DNA from: Chitinophagaceae bacterium
GTDB taxonomy: Bacteria > Bacteroidota > Bacteroidia > Chitinophagales > Chitinophagaceae
Assembly: GCA_017882205.1 (NCBI GenBank)
Contig: JADGPY010000268.1
Coordinates: forward strand, 1-6,352
Direction: 5' to 3'
Length of the DNA stretch: 6,352 bases
Part shown: positions 1 through 6,352 of the stretch, piece by piece
Layout: every line of letters starts with the position of its first letter
Numbering within the stretch: the first letter of the stretch is position 1
Translations under genes and position numbers: made by a program
Notes under the pieces: generated by a model
Database searches by the model: none
The model's input: only the letters and a program-made list of their open reading frames with translations
What the model was told of the DNA's origin: nothing

Positions 1-417
1 AACCGCCAATATGCCTGCATTTTTTGCAGCATCAAGCGCTACAGTGGCAACAGGCACTCCATTTGGCATTTGTAAAATTGATAGAACAGAATCCCATCCA
101 TCAATGGAATTGGAAGATTTTATGGGAACACCAATAACAGGTAAGGTAGTAAGTGATGCGATCATGCCGGGCAAATGCGCCGCGCCGCCTGCTCCGGCAA
201 TAATAACTTTTAATCCTCTTTGCTTTGCAGTAGCTGCATAATCCACCATACGCAATGGCGTACGATGCGCTGATACAATCGTAAGCTCAAACTTTACATC
301 AAATTTTTTTAAAAGTTTTGCAGCAGCATCCATAATTTTCAGGTCGCTGTCACTGCCCATAATAATTCCAACAGAAAAAGTTTGTAGTTTGTAGTTTTTA
401 GTTTGTAGTTGGGGCAT
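1..417 (-). CDS. purE: N5-carboxyaminoimidazole ribonucleotide mutase, class I PurE (partial; C-terminus beyond the window)
   Basis: PurE converts N5-CAIR to CAIR in the cytosol during purine synthesis, acting after PurK. The visible 139 residues are the first part of a protein usually about 160-170 residues long. Translation shows the class I signatures: GSDSD at residues 21-25, SAHRTP at 49-54 (with the catalytic His at 51), GAGGAAHLPGM at 75-85, LPVIGVP at 92-98, and SILQMPNGVPVATVAL at 113-128. All the expected active-site motifs in the visible part are intact. The ATG at 417 is the only conventional start in frame; the next Met (residue 20) would delete the first beta strand. The first 15 residues are partly encoded by a 7-bp tandem array (381-408), giving the peptide LQTKNYKLQT. 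The gene follows the channel gene by 23 bp with no Shine-Dalgarno sequence. A start-stop ATGTAA sits just upstream (425-420). Identity is very secure; the exact N-terminus is less so. Confidence 0.96.
   Translation of the reverse strand, partial: MPQLQTKNYKLQTFSVGIIMGSDSDLKIMDAAAKLLKKFDVKFELTIVSAHRTPLRMVDYAATAKQRGLKVIIAGAGGAAHLPGMIASLTTLPVIGVPIKSSNSIDGWDSVLSILQMPNGVPVATVALDAAKNAGILAV
381..408 (-). repeat. Four-unit heptamer tandem array inside the 5' end of purE
   Basis: Read on the coding strand, positions 408 down to 381 are four contiguous 7-bp units: CTACAAA, CTAAAAA, CTACAAA, CTACAAA. Only one base departs from the consensus. Because three units make 21 bp, the encoded peptide repeats every seven residues (LQT recurs). 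The array lies wholly inside the predicted purE reading frame, at residues 4 to about 13. Gain or loss of one unit would shift the frame. Similar simple repeats are more typical of intergenic DNA, so this looks like a spacer repeat that became coding; that origin is inference. Confidence 0.85.
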
Positions 418-440
418 GTTTACATTTCTGATTTTTAAAA

Positions 441-1766
441 CTATAATTTTCTTACCAAATCTCCTCTCAATCTTAGCAATTCTATTTCGGCAACCTTGGT
501 ATTATATCTTGCAGCTATCAGCCTGTTGTAAGCATCTTCCAGGCTTTTTTGCGCTTCTCTTAATTCTATAAATGTAGTTACGCCCTGCTTATATCTTTCA
601 TAGGCAATAAAAACATTTTCTTTTGCAAGCCCTATGTTGGTTTCTTCCAAAGAAAGTTCCTGTCTTTGTAATTGATATGTTCTGAAAGTATTTTCAATAT
701 TTGTATTTATCTGTGATAGCTGGCTTTCTAATGTTAATCTTCTAAAATCAATGTCAGCCTGTGCCACCCTTATGTTTCGCCGTGCTGTAAAATTATTAAA
801 AATTGGAATAGTAGCAGTGAGCCCATAATTAAAACCTTTGTTCAAATTATATAATGGGCTAAAAGAATTGATCACTGTATTATTATTTGTCTGGCTGAAA
901 TTATAAGCTGAGTTAAAAGAAACTGTTGGCAATCTTTCTGCACGTCTTTCTCTTAATGTAAGATCAGCGATGTCAATATTTTTTTTGGTAAGTAATAATG
1001 CAGGGCTTGAATCTGCAATGTTTGTTTTAATTCTATCCAGTGTAAGTGTAGTATCAATGGGAATAGAATCCAGCACTTCGTAATCAACACCTTTATCTAC
1101 CGCCATCAACCTGTTAAGAGCTATTTTTAATTGAGCTATTAAAGTTTGCTGATTTAACTGAGTGGCAATTTGTGCATTCAGATCTAACTTTGCCTGCAGC
1201 ACATCAGGTTTTATACCTAAGCCTACTTCTAATTTTATCTCTGCTAATTTTAATCGCTCCCGGTTCAGTGTCATTTGTTCTTCCACAGCTTTTAGCTGCT
1301 GCTTTTGCCTTACGATATTATAATAAGTGTCTATTACCTGTGCAACTATATCTATAATTTGATTTTTAATGATAAGATCTCCAAGCAGCAAATATTCTTT
1401 AAGCTTATCACGTGTTGCAAACATTTTAAATCCATCAAACAAAACCCAGTTTAAAGCAATTGATGCATTAAGGTTTGTTGATTTTATACCATTTGCTTTA
1501 CGGTCGCTGCCATCGGCAAGTTTTTGTTTTTGATTATTATTATTGAGAATCACACCTCCATTCCCATTAAGCCTTGGCAAAAATGCAGCGTTGGCATAAG
1601 AGTAATCTATTGCAGATATTATAGAATCATTTCTTGAAAGCCTTATTTCATAATTGTTTTGTAATGCAGTGGCAATAGCCTCTTCAGGAGTTAATAATTC
1701 CTGTGCATGAAGATCAATAACGCAAAAGATCAAACAATAAAAAAAGATATATCTCAGCAATTTCAT
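441..1766 (-). CDS. TolC-family outer-membrane efflux channel
   Basis: This 441-residue protein is the outer-membrane component of the pump encoded just upstream. Residues 1-21 form a Sec signal peptide with an early Lys/Arg, a hydrophobic stretch, and likely cleavage after LHA before Gln22. No lipobox follows, so it is probably not lipidated. The mature part shows the two-fold repeat of the outer membrane efflux protein (OEP) family. The first half begins LTPEEAIATALQNN (residues 25-38) and contains a predicted beta segment near 98-112 (NLNASIALNWVLFDG) and long helices at about 115-220. The second half has a beta segment near 313-326 and a long helical hairpin at about 330-438, including YERYKQGVTTFIELREAQ at 389-406, a typical family signature. 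Only 6 bp separate it from the pump gene's stop, so translational coupling is likely. There is no Shine-Dalgarno sequence. Substrate cannot be read from this subunit. Confidence 0.95.
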   Translation of the reverse strand: MKLLRYIFFYCLIFCVIDLHAQELLTPEEAIATALQNNYEIRLSRNDSIISAIDYSYANAAFLPRLNGNGGVILNNNNQKQKLADGSDRKANGIKSTNLNASIALNWVLFDGFKMFATRDKLKEYLLLGDLIIKNQIIDIVAQVIDTYYNIVRQKQQLKAVEEQMTLNRERLKLAEIKLEVGLGIKPDVLQAKLDLNAQIATQLNQQTLIAQLKIALNRLMAVDKGVDYEVLDSIPIDTTLTLDRIKTNIADSSPALLLTKKNIDIADLTLRERRAERLPTVSFNSAYNFSQTNNNTVINSFSPLYNLNKGFNYGLTATIPIFNNFTARRNIRVAQADIDFRRLTLESQLSQINTNIENTFRTYQLQRQELSLEETNIGLAKENVFIAYERYKQGVTTFIELREAQKSLEDAYNRLIAARYNTKVAEIELLRLRGDLVRKL

Positions 1767-1772
1767 TTAAAA

Positions 1773-4700
1773 TTAATTTAATACAGGTTGTGGTGTTACA
1801 TCAAGCTCATCTAACTCACTGCGTTTTTTGTTGGATGACATGTAAGAATACATAGCGGGTATCACAAACAAAGTAAGTATGAGCGAAAACATGATTCCAC
1901 TTACAATTACAATACCCAATGGTACACGGCTGGTGGCGGCTGCACCGAGTGATAATGCAATAGGTAATGCTCCTAATGACATAGCTAAACTCGTCATAAG
2001 TATGGGGCGTAAACGCTGGCTGGCTGCATAGATTGCCGCTTCCATTTTAGCCATTCCTTTTATACGATTTTGATTTGCAAATTCTACAATAAGAATTCCA
2101 TTTTTTGTTACCAGGCCGATCAGCATGATCATTCCTATTTCTGAAAATATATTTAGTGTATGGCCGAAAATCCATAACGATAATAATGCGCCGGCAATTG
2201 CCAATGGAACCGTAACCATTATTATAAATGGATCAATAAAGCTTTCAAATTGTGCTGCAAGCACTAAAAAGATAAGTCCTAATGCAAGAAACAATGCAAA
2301 TGAAGTATTGCTGGAACTTTCTTTATAATCACGGCTGCTGCCGGAAAGCGCTGTAGCAAAAGTTGGGTCCAATAATTTTTTTGCTATTCCCTCCATAACT
2401 GCAATGCCATCACCTATTGTTTTGCCAGGCGCCAATCCTGAAGAAATAGTAGCTGATTTATACCGGTTAAAGTGATAGATGTTTGACGGACTTGTAGCTT
2501 CTTCAAATGTTACAAGGTTATCAAGGCTTATCATTTGACCTGTCGAATTTCTTACATACAAGCTTTTTAGATCAGTCGGGTCATCACGGTTGGAACGATC
2601 AACCTGCCCCATCACCTGGTATTGTTTACCTTCTTTTGTAAAATACCCTAAGCGACGATTGCTCAGTGCAAGCTCCAAAGTTTGAGATACATCATCTACA
2701 GTAACCCCTAACTCACTTGCTTTTAAGCGGTCAACATTAATTCGTAATTCAGGTTTATTAAATTTAAGATCCGCATCTACGCCTTGCAACACAGGGTTTT
2801 TATTGGCTTCATCTAAAAATTTAGGAAGCACCTCAGTTAATTTATCAAAGTCATTATTCTGGATAACAAATTGTACCGGCTGCCCTCCACGACGGTTAAC
2901 AGCAATGGTCTGTTCTTCAATGGCGAATGCTCTTCCTTCATTGTATTTTGAAAGGTTGCGGTTCACCATTTCCACTATTTGTTTTTGAGAACGCTTTCTA
3001 TCTTTTGGATCCACTAACGCAACCCGAACGTTACCGGAATTGGTTGATCCACCTGCAAATCCCGGCGCTGTCATTGACAATACCGTTTGTTTTTCAGGGA
3101 CTGAATCAAGCACAAAATTGCTCACTCTGTCAACATACTTATCCATATAATCGTAAGCAGTGCCTTCAGGGGCTGTTAGCTGTAAGCGAAACTGGCTCCT
3201 GTCTTCCATTGGCGCAAGCTCTGATGGAATACCTTTACCGATAAAAAATATTATTAAACCACAAGCAGCAATAATTACAAAAGCCATCCAGCGCACCTTC
3301 ATAAATCTTGTCAGTAAATTTTTATAACCACTTTCCATGCCGCGGAAAAAAGGTTCTGTTTTGTTATAGAACCATGAATGTTTATGAATATTTTTTTTAG
3401 TGAGCTTAACGTTTAAAACAGGCGTTAATGTTAATGATACAAACGCAGATATTAAAACAGCGCCTGCTACAACAATTCCAAACTCACGAAAGAGTCGTCC
3501 TACAAAACCTTCAAGGAAAACAATTGGAAGAAATACAAATGCAAGTGTTATGGATGTTGAAATAACTGCAAAGTAAATTTCTTTAGAGCCTTCCTTTGCA
3601 GCCTGCCATTTATTCATTCCTGCCTCCACTCTTTTGTAAATATTTTCCGTGACGACAATTCCATCATCTACTACTAAACCTGTTGCCAAAACAATTGCCA
3701 GCAGCGTTAAAACATTAATTGTAAATCCGCAGAGATACATGATAAAGAATGCGCCAATGAGTGATACAGGAATATCTATTAAAGGTCTGAATGCAAGAAG
3801 CCAATCTCTGAAAAATAAATAAATAATAAGTATCACCAAGCCCAGCGATATCATTAAAGTATCTTTTACTTCTGATATTGATTTCTTAATAAATTTGGTT
3901 TGATCTAATGCTATATTAAGCTTGATATCTGCAGGCATTTCTTTTTTTATCTCTTCATAGCGCTTATAAAATTCATTGGATATAGCAACATAATTAGAAC
4001 CGGGTTGAGGAATAATTGCAAGTGCGATCATAGGAATACCGCTTTCTCTTAATTGAGATTCTTCATTTTCAGGACCAAGAACTGCTTCGCCAATATCTCT
4101 GATACGCACATTTGATCCATTTACATTTTTTATGGTTACATTATTAAATTCTTCCTCTGTATTTAATTTTCCGAAAGTTCTTACCGAAAGTTCAGTCGCA
4201 TTTCCTGCAATTTTTCCCGCCGGCAATTCAACATTTTCCTTGAGTAATGCATTTTGCACATCGGTGGGTGTTAATGAATATGCTGTTAATTTATCGGGCT
4301 TAAACCAGATACGCATTGCATATCGTTTTTCACCCCATATTTGGATACCGCTAACGCCGGGAATTGTCTGTAATCTTTCTAATAAAACATTATTTGCCCA
4401 TTCGGTTATTTGTAATTGATTACGGGTGTCGCTTTGTACCGTCATGGAAATAATAGCATCGGAGCTTGCATCAGCTTTTGATACTACAGGCGGCGCTTCA
4501 AGATCGGTTGGCAAAGAACGGACTGCCTGCGAAACTTTATCCCGTACATCATTTGCAGCTGCTTCCAGGTCAATACCCAATTCAAATTCTACATTAATGT
4601 TACTGGAGCCTGAGCTGCTGGAGGATGTAATGTTTTTTATTCCGGCAATCCCGTTAATTCCTTTTTCCAGCGGCTCTGTAATTTGTGTTTCAATAATATC

Positions 4701-4868
4701 AGGATTAGCGCCGCCGTAGGAAGTTCGCACACTAATATTAGGAGGGTCAATAGCAGGATAATCTCTAATTCCTAAATATTTAAAACCAATTGCACCAAAC
4801 AGAACAATTACCATGCTAAGCACAATTGCTAATACGGGTCTTCTTAAACTTAATTCTGAAATATTCAT
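1773..4868 (-). CDS. RND-family efflux pump, inner-membrane subunit (HAE1/AcrB type)
   Basis: This 1031-residue proton-antiport pump is near AcrB's length (about 1050). The layout is classic. TM1 lies at about 11-31 after NISELSLRRPV, followed by a periplasmic loop to about 335, TM2-TM6 at about 336-486, TM7 at about 527-544, a second periplasmic loop to about 852, and TM8-TM12 at about 855-1008. The proton-relay residues are all present: Asp401-Asp402 in TM4, Lys922 in TM10 (VTKNGILIVEF), and Arg952 and Thr959 in TM11 (RLRPILMTS). This paired-Asp pattern favours a drug or organic-solute exporter over the heavy-metal (CusA) group. The switch-loop region is at about 600-610. By-eye alignment suggests that several AcrB binding-pocket phenylalanines are replaced. 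The start matches the family's N-terminus. An AAAAGGA at 4877-4871 ends only 2 nt before the ATG, closer than is usual for a Shine-Dalgarno site. The substrate is unknown. Confidence 0.97.
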   Translation of the reverse strand: MNISELSLRRPVLAIVLSMVIVLFGAIGFKYLGIRDYPAIDPPNISVRTSYGGANPDIIETQITEPLEKGINGIAGIKNITSSSSSGSSNINVEFELGIDLEAAANDVRDKVSQAVRSLPTDLEAPPVVSKADASSDAIISMTVQSDTRNQLQITEWANNVLLERLQTIPGVSGIQIWGEKRYAMRIWFKPDKLTAYSLTPTDVQNALLKENVELPAGKIAGNATELSVRTFGKLNTEEEFNNVTIKNVNGSNVRIRDIGEAVLGPENEESQLRESGIPMIALAIIPQPGSNYVAISNEFYKRYEEIKKEMPADIKLNIALDQTKFIKKSISEVKDTLMISLGLVILIIYLFFRDWLLAFRPLIDIPVSLIGAFFIMYLCGFTINVLTLLAIVLATGLVVDDGIVVTENIYKRVEAGMNKWQAAKEGSKEIYFAVISTSITLAFVFLPIVFLEGFVGRLFREFGIVVAGAVLISAFVSLTLTPVLNVKLTKKNIHKHSWFYNKTEPFFRGMESGYKNLLTRFMKVRWMAFVIIAACGLIIFFIGKGIPSELAPMEDRSQFRLQLTAPEGTAYDYMDKYVDRVSNFVLDSVPEKQTVLSMTAPGFAGGSTNSGNVRVALVDPKDRKRSQKQIVEMVNRNLSKYNEGRAFAIEEQTIAVNRRGGQPVQFVIQNNDFDKLTEVLPKFLDEANKNPVLQGVDADLKFNKPELRINVDRLKASELGVTVDDVSQTLELALSNRRLGYFTKEGKQYQVMGQVDRSNRDDPTDLKSLYVRNSTGQMISLDNLVTFEEATSPSNIYHFNRYKSATISSGLAPGKTIGDGIAVMEGIAKKLLDPTFATALSGSSRDYKESSSNTSFALFLALGLIFLVLAAQFESFIDPFIIMVTVPLAIAGALLSLWIFGHTLNIFSEIGMIMLIGLVTKNGILIVEFANQNRIKGMAKMEAAIYAASQRLRPILMTSLAMSLGALPIALSLGAAATSRVPLGIVIVSGIMFSLILTLFVIPAMYSYMSSNKKRSELDELDVTPQPVLN

Positions 4869-4903
4869 ATTCCTTTTGGTGCGATTTAATATTTTATTTT
4901 AAT

Positions 4904-4975
4904 CGTGAGATGTGAAATGACAAATGTAAAAAAACTTATCACTCACTTTTGACGTTTCACCTTTCACTTCTCACG
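4904..4975. repeat. Imperfect inverted repeat (29-bp arms, 14-nt loop) between adaptor and pump genes
   Basis: Positions 4904-4932 pair with 4947-4975: 23 of 29 positions are complementary without gaps, leaving a 14-nt loop at 4933-4946. The outer seven pairs (CGTGAGA) are perfect. Both arms are built of degenerate 7-bp units in the same register. The element fills most of the 112-bp spacer between the adaptor stop (4981) and the pump start (4868), so in RNA it could form a hairpin between the two messages. It lacks a following U-tract and is not a canonical terminator. A role in RNA stability or in partial attenuation is inference. Confidence 0.8.
4940..4974 (-). repeat. Five-unit degenerate heptamer array (consensus GTGAAAN)
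   Basis: Read on the minus strand from 4974, the units are GTGAGAA, GTGAAAG, GTGAAAC, GTCAAAA and GTGAGTG, each starting with GT and purine-rich afterwards. A matching set of four units reads on the plus strand at 4905-4932 (GTGAGAT, GTGAAAT, GACAAAT, GTAAAAA). The two arrays face each other and produce the inverted repeat. The 7-bp period is clear by eye although the units are not identical. Confidence 0.75.
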
Positions 4976-4980
4976 AAACC

Positions 4981-6066
4981 TCATTGTTTAAAACTTTCGA
5001 CAGACTGAGCTGTTTTTATAATATTTTTTATTAGAATTTTTGATTCGGGTTTAACGCTCATTAAACCTGTTGTAACTATTGTATCACCTGCATTTATGCC
5101 TGATAGTATTTGTACATTAGCTGAATCTCTTACACCTGTTGTAACATCCATAAATTTTGCAATGCCATGCCTGTAAACAATAAGCTTTTTGCCTCTCGCC
5201 TGCGGAATAACAGCTTGTGTTGGAACCATGAGTGCTGTATAGTCCGGTGCAAAATCAAGCATCACGTTTGCGAAAGCGCCGGGTACAAGTGATGGATCAT
5301 TTCCCACTACAGTTGACCTTATATTCAGGCTGCGGGAATTTTCTGTAATGCCCGATTCAGTCGCCATAATTTTAGCAGTATGCCTTATATCCGAACCTGC
5401 TACAGTAAAAAATACCATTTTCCCAGGTTTCGCTTCACTGATATATTTCTCCGGTATTGTAAAATCCAGTTTCAGATCACTGGTTTTTTTTATAACAGCA
5501 ATAACTATTTGCGGCGTAACATATGCTCCCACACTTATTTCTTTTAATCCAAGTTTTCCTGAAAAAGGTGAGCGCACCACTGTTCTTGCAATATTTGTTT
5601 TTGCTATTTCTATGTCGGCACGGATATTATTTGCATTAAGCACAGCCATATCATAATCCTGGCGACTGATTCCCTGGATATTAAGTAACTGAGAAAGACG
5701 ATTAGCAGTTTGATTAGCTATGTTAAGCTGCGCCTGCAATTTTTTCAATTGAGCCTGCAGGTCTGCATCGTAGAGCTTTGCTATTACTGAGCCTTTGCCA
5801 ATGTAAGCGCCTTCTCTCACATTAAGCATGGTAAGTCTTCCTGATACTTCAGGATGTATCTCAGTGCTTTCGGATGCTGTTAAAGTACCTGGCACTTCAA
5901 TACTTTCGGTAATTTTTTGAGGAGCCACAATAACAGCATCAACTTTTTGCGGTTGCTGCTGCCTGCCTTGCTGGGTTGTTGGCGTTGTTTTTTTTTCTGT
6001 TGATTTGCTTTTGCAGGATATTATACTAATTAAAAAAAAACTACTGCAGATAAATTTCCAGAACAT
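4981..6066 (-). CDS. RND efflux periplasmic adaptor (membrane fusion protein), lipoprotein
   Basis: This 361-residue adaptor links the inner-membrane pump to the outer-membrane channel. The N-terminus is a lipoprotein signal: a hydrophobic stretch at residues 5-17, then the lipobox I-I-S-C with Cys18 as the lipidated residue. The residues after Cys are Lys/Ser-rich with no acidic cluster, so a surface-export signal is not evident and periplasmic anchoring is likely. A Gln/Thr/Pro-rich linker covers about 27-41. The first half of the lipoyl-like domain is at about 67-100 (VSGRLTMLNVREGAYIGKG), a short coiled-coil hairpin at about 101-160 (with SRQDYDMAV), and the second lipoyl half at about 161-192 (VVRSPFSGKLGL). 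The beta-barrel is at about 196-275, and the membrane-proximal domain at about 276-345 (MVPTQAVIPQ, then GINAGDTIVTTGL). This is the standard order for HlyD/AcrA-type adaptors. It starts 80 bp after purK with no Shine-Dalgarno sequence and is probably the first gene of the pump operon. Confidence 0.95.
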   Translation of the reverse strand: MFWKFICSSFFLISIISCKSKSTEKKTTPTTQQGRQQQPQKVDAVIVAPQKITESIEVPGTLTASESTEIHPEVSGRLTMLNVREGAYIGKGSVIAKLYDADLQAQLKKLQAQLNIANQTANRLSQLLNIQGISRQDYDMAVLNANNIRADIEIAKTNIARTVVRSPFSGKLGLKEISVGAYVTPQIVIAVIKKTSDLKLDFTIPEKYISEAKPGKMVFFTVAGSDIRHTAKIMATESGITENSRSLNIRSTVVGNDPSLVPGAFANVMLDFAPDYTALMVPTQAVIPQARGKKLIVYRHGIAKFMDVTTGVRDSANVQILSGINAGDTIVTTGLMSVKPESKILIKNIIKTAQSVESFKQ

Positions 6067-6146
6067 CAGTTTTATTAAAATGGTTAAGAAATACTTAATT
6101 GCTTTTTACAGGATGTGAATTCAAATAGCGTGCAATTTAAAGATTT

Positions 6147-6352
6147 TTAAGTGCCTATCACTTTAAGGATTTGTTTTATTTTATGAGCGGTATGTACCAG
6201 TTGCTGCCGCTCTTTACTAAGGATAGTTACATGCCCCATTTTTCTTCCCGGTTTGGTTTGTTTTTTACCATAGATATGAACAAAAACATTTTCCATTCGC
6301 AAAACATGTTCCAGACCCCGATAATCGGCAATGCCGGTATAATTTTCTTCGC
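6147..6352 (-). CDS. purK: N5-carboxyaminoimidazole ribonucleotide synthase PurK (partial; only the C-terminus)
   Basis: PurK is the cytosolic ATP-grasp enzyme that uses ATP and bicarbonate to turn AIR into N5-CAIR, the substrate of class I PurE. Only the last 67 residues and the TAA stop are inside the window; the rest, including the ATP-binding core, lies upstream beyond 6352. The visible part matches the family's C-terminal domain, with IADYRGLEHVL followed by VHIYGKKQTKPGRKMGHVTIL, where the Tyr-Gly-Lys and Pro-Gly-Arg-Lys-Met-Gly-His residues are the characteristic PurK ending. A basic helix, HKIKQILKVIG, closes the protein. The presence of purE on the same strand at the other side of the efflux genes supports the assignment. 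The 80 bp after its stop contain no convincing terminator. Confidence 0.93.
   Translation of the reverse strand, partial: EENYTGIADYRGLEHVLRMENVFVHIYGKKQTKPGRKMGHVTILSKERQQLVHTAHKIKQILKVIGT

Larger units (their letters stand above)
441..6066 (-). other. Tripartite RND efflux operon (adaptor, pump, channel)
   Basis: The three genes are co-directional in the common order MFP, RND, OMF, and each looks intact from start to stop. The pump-channel junction is tight (6 bp), while the adaptor-pump junction is loose (112 bp) and carries the inverted repeat. No TetR, MarR, AraC or two-component regulator gene lies inside the operon. Neither flanking gap is long enough to hold one. The first gene is 80 bp from purK and the last is 23 bp from purE, so the pump genes may share a transcript with the purine genes. 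Confidence 0.8.

Noticed and set aside
11..241. 76-codon open frame on the plus strand at the window start
   Set aside because: It is antisense to purE, whose minus-strand translation carries all the class I motifs.
2927..3244. 105-codon open frame on the plus strand
   Set aside because: It lies entirely antisense to the conserved pump gene, shows no family motif, and is explained as a shadow of that coding sequence.
4426..4719. 97-codon open frame on the plus strand
   Set aside because: It is antisense to the first periplasmic part of the pump, with no start-site support or recognisable domain.
4904..4975. CRISPR-like or attachment-site interpretation of the spacer repeat
   Set aside because: There are no regularly spaced unique spacers, no integrase gene and no duplicated target; the structure is explained by facing 7-bp tandem arrays.
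5348..5656. 102-codon open frame on the plus strand
   Set aside because: It is antisense to the adaptor's beta-barrel and lipoyl regions. The hydrophobic look is what the complement of that sequence gives, and it resembles no known protein.
5960..5995. Gln-rich low-complexity stretch in the adaptor as a possible frameshift or repeat insertion
   Set aside because: The reading frame continues cleanly and Gln/Thr/Pro-rich linkers after the lipidated Cys are common in lipoproteins.
6067..6146. Promoter for the adaptor gene in the purK-adaptor gap
   Set aside because: I looked for a TAnnTTTG element with TTG about 19 bp upstream on the minus strand and found only partial matches with wrong spacing.
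6137..6150. Possible terminator after purK (TTAAAGATTTTTAA palindrome overlapping the stop)
   Set aside because: The stem would be five A-T pairs with no G-C pair and no following U-tract on the minus strand, too weak for an intrinsic terminator.

Overview
The window holds five genes, all on the minus strand. In transcription order they are the 3' end of purK, a periplasmic adaptor (membrane fusion protein, MFP), an RND inner-membrane pump, a TolC-type outer-membrane channel, and the 5' part of purE. Several traits suggest Bacteroidota, possibly a Chitinophagaceae-like or other Sphingobacteriia-type member. The DNA is AT-rich. Most starts lack a Shine-Dalgarno sequence. The channel's signal peptide ends in 'HA-Q', and the adaptor is a lipoprotein. 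The lineage is an inference from these traits and was not checked by any search.

Layout, read along the minus strand: purK ends at 6147. After an 80-bp gap the adaptor runs 6066-4981. A 112-bp gap follows that contains a heptamer-built inverted repeat. The RND pump runs 4868-1773. The outer-membrane channel starts only 6 bp later and runs 1766-441. After a further 23 bp, purE starts at 417 and runs off the window edge. No GC-stem-plus-U-tract terminator was seen in any gap, so a single transcript covering all five genes is possible but not shown.

The three central genes together encode a complete tripartite efflux pump. The pump is proton-driven and keeps all the transport-relay residues expected in its membrane domain. 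The lipid-anchored adaptor bridges the periplasm and the channel crosses the outer membrane. The flanking genes encode the two enzymes that carboxylate AIR in purine synthesis: PurK makes N5-CAIR and class I PurE rearranges it to CAIR. These two genes are commonly adjacent in bacteria; here about 5.7 kb of efflux genes lies between them. No regulator gene is visible in the window.

I see no new protein system. The least ordinary signal is in short repeats. Degenerate 7-bp tandem units occur twice: as two facing arrays that form a 29-bp-arm hairpin between the adaptor and pump genes, and as a four-unit array that forms part of the coding sequence for the N-terminus of PurE.
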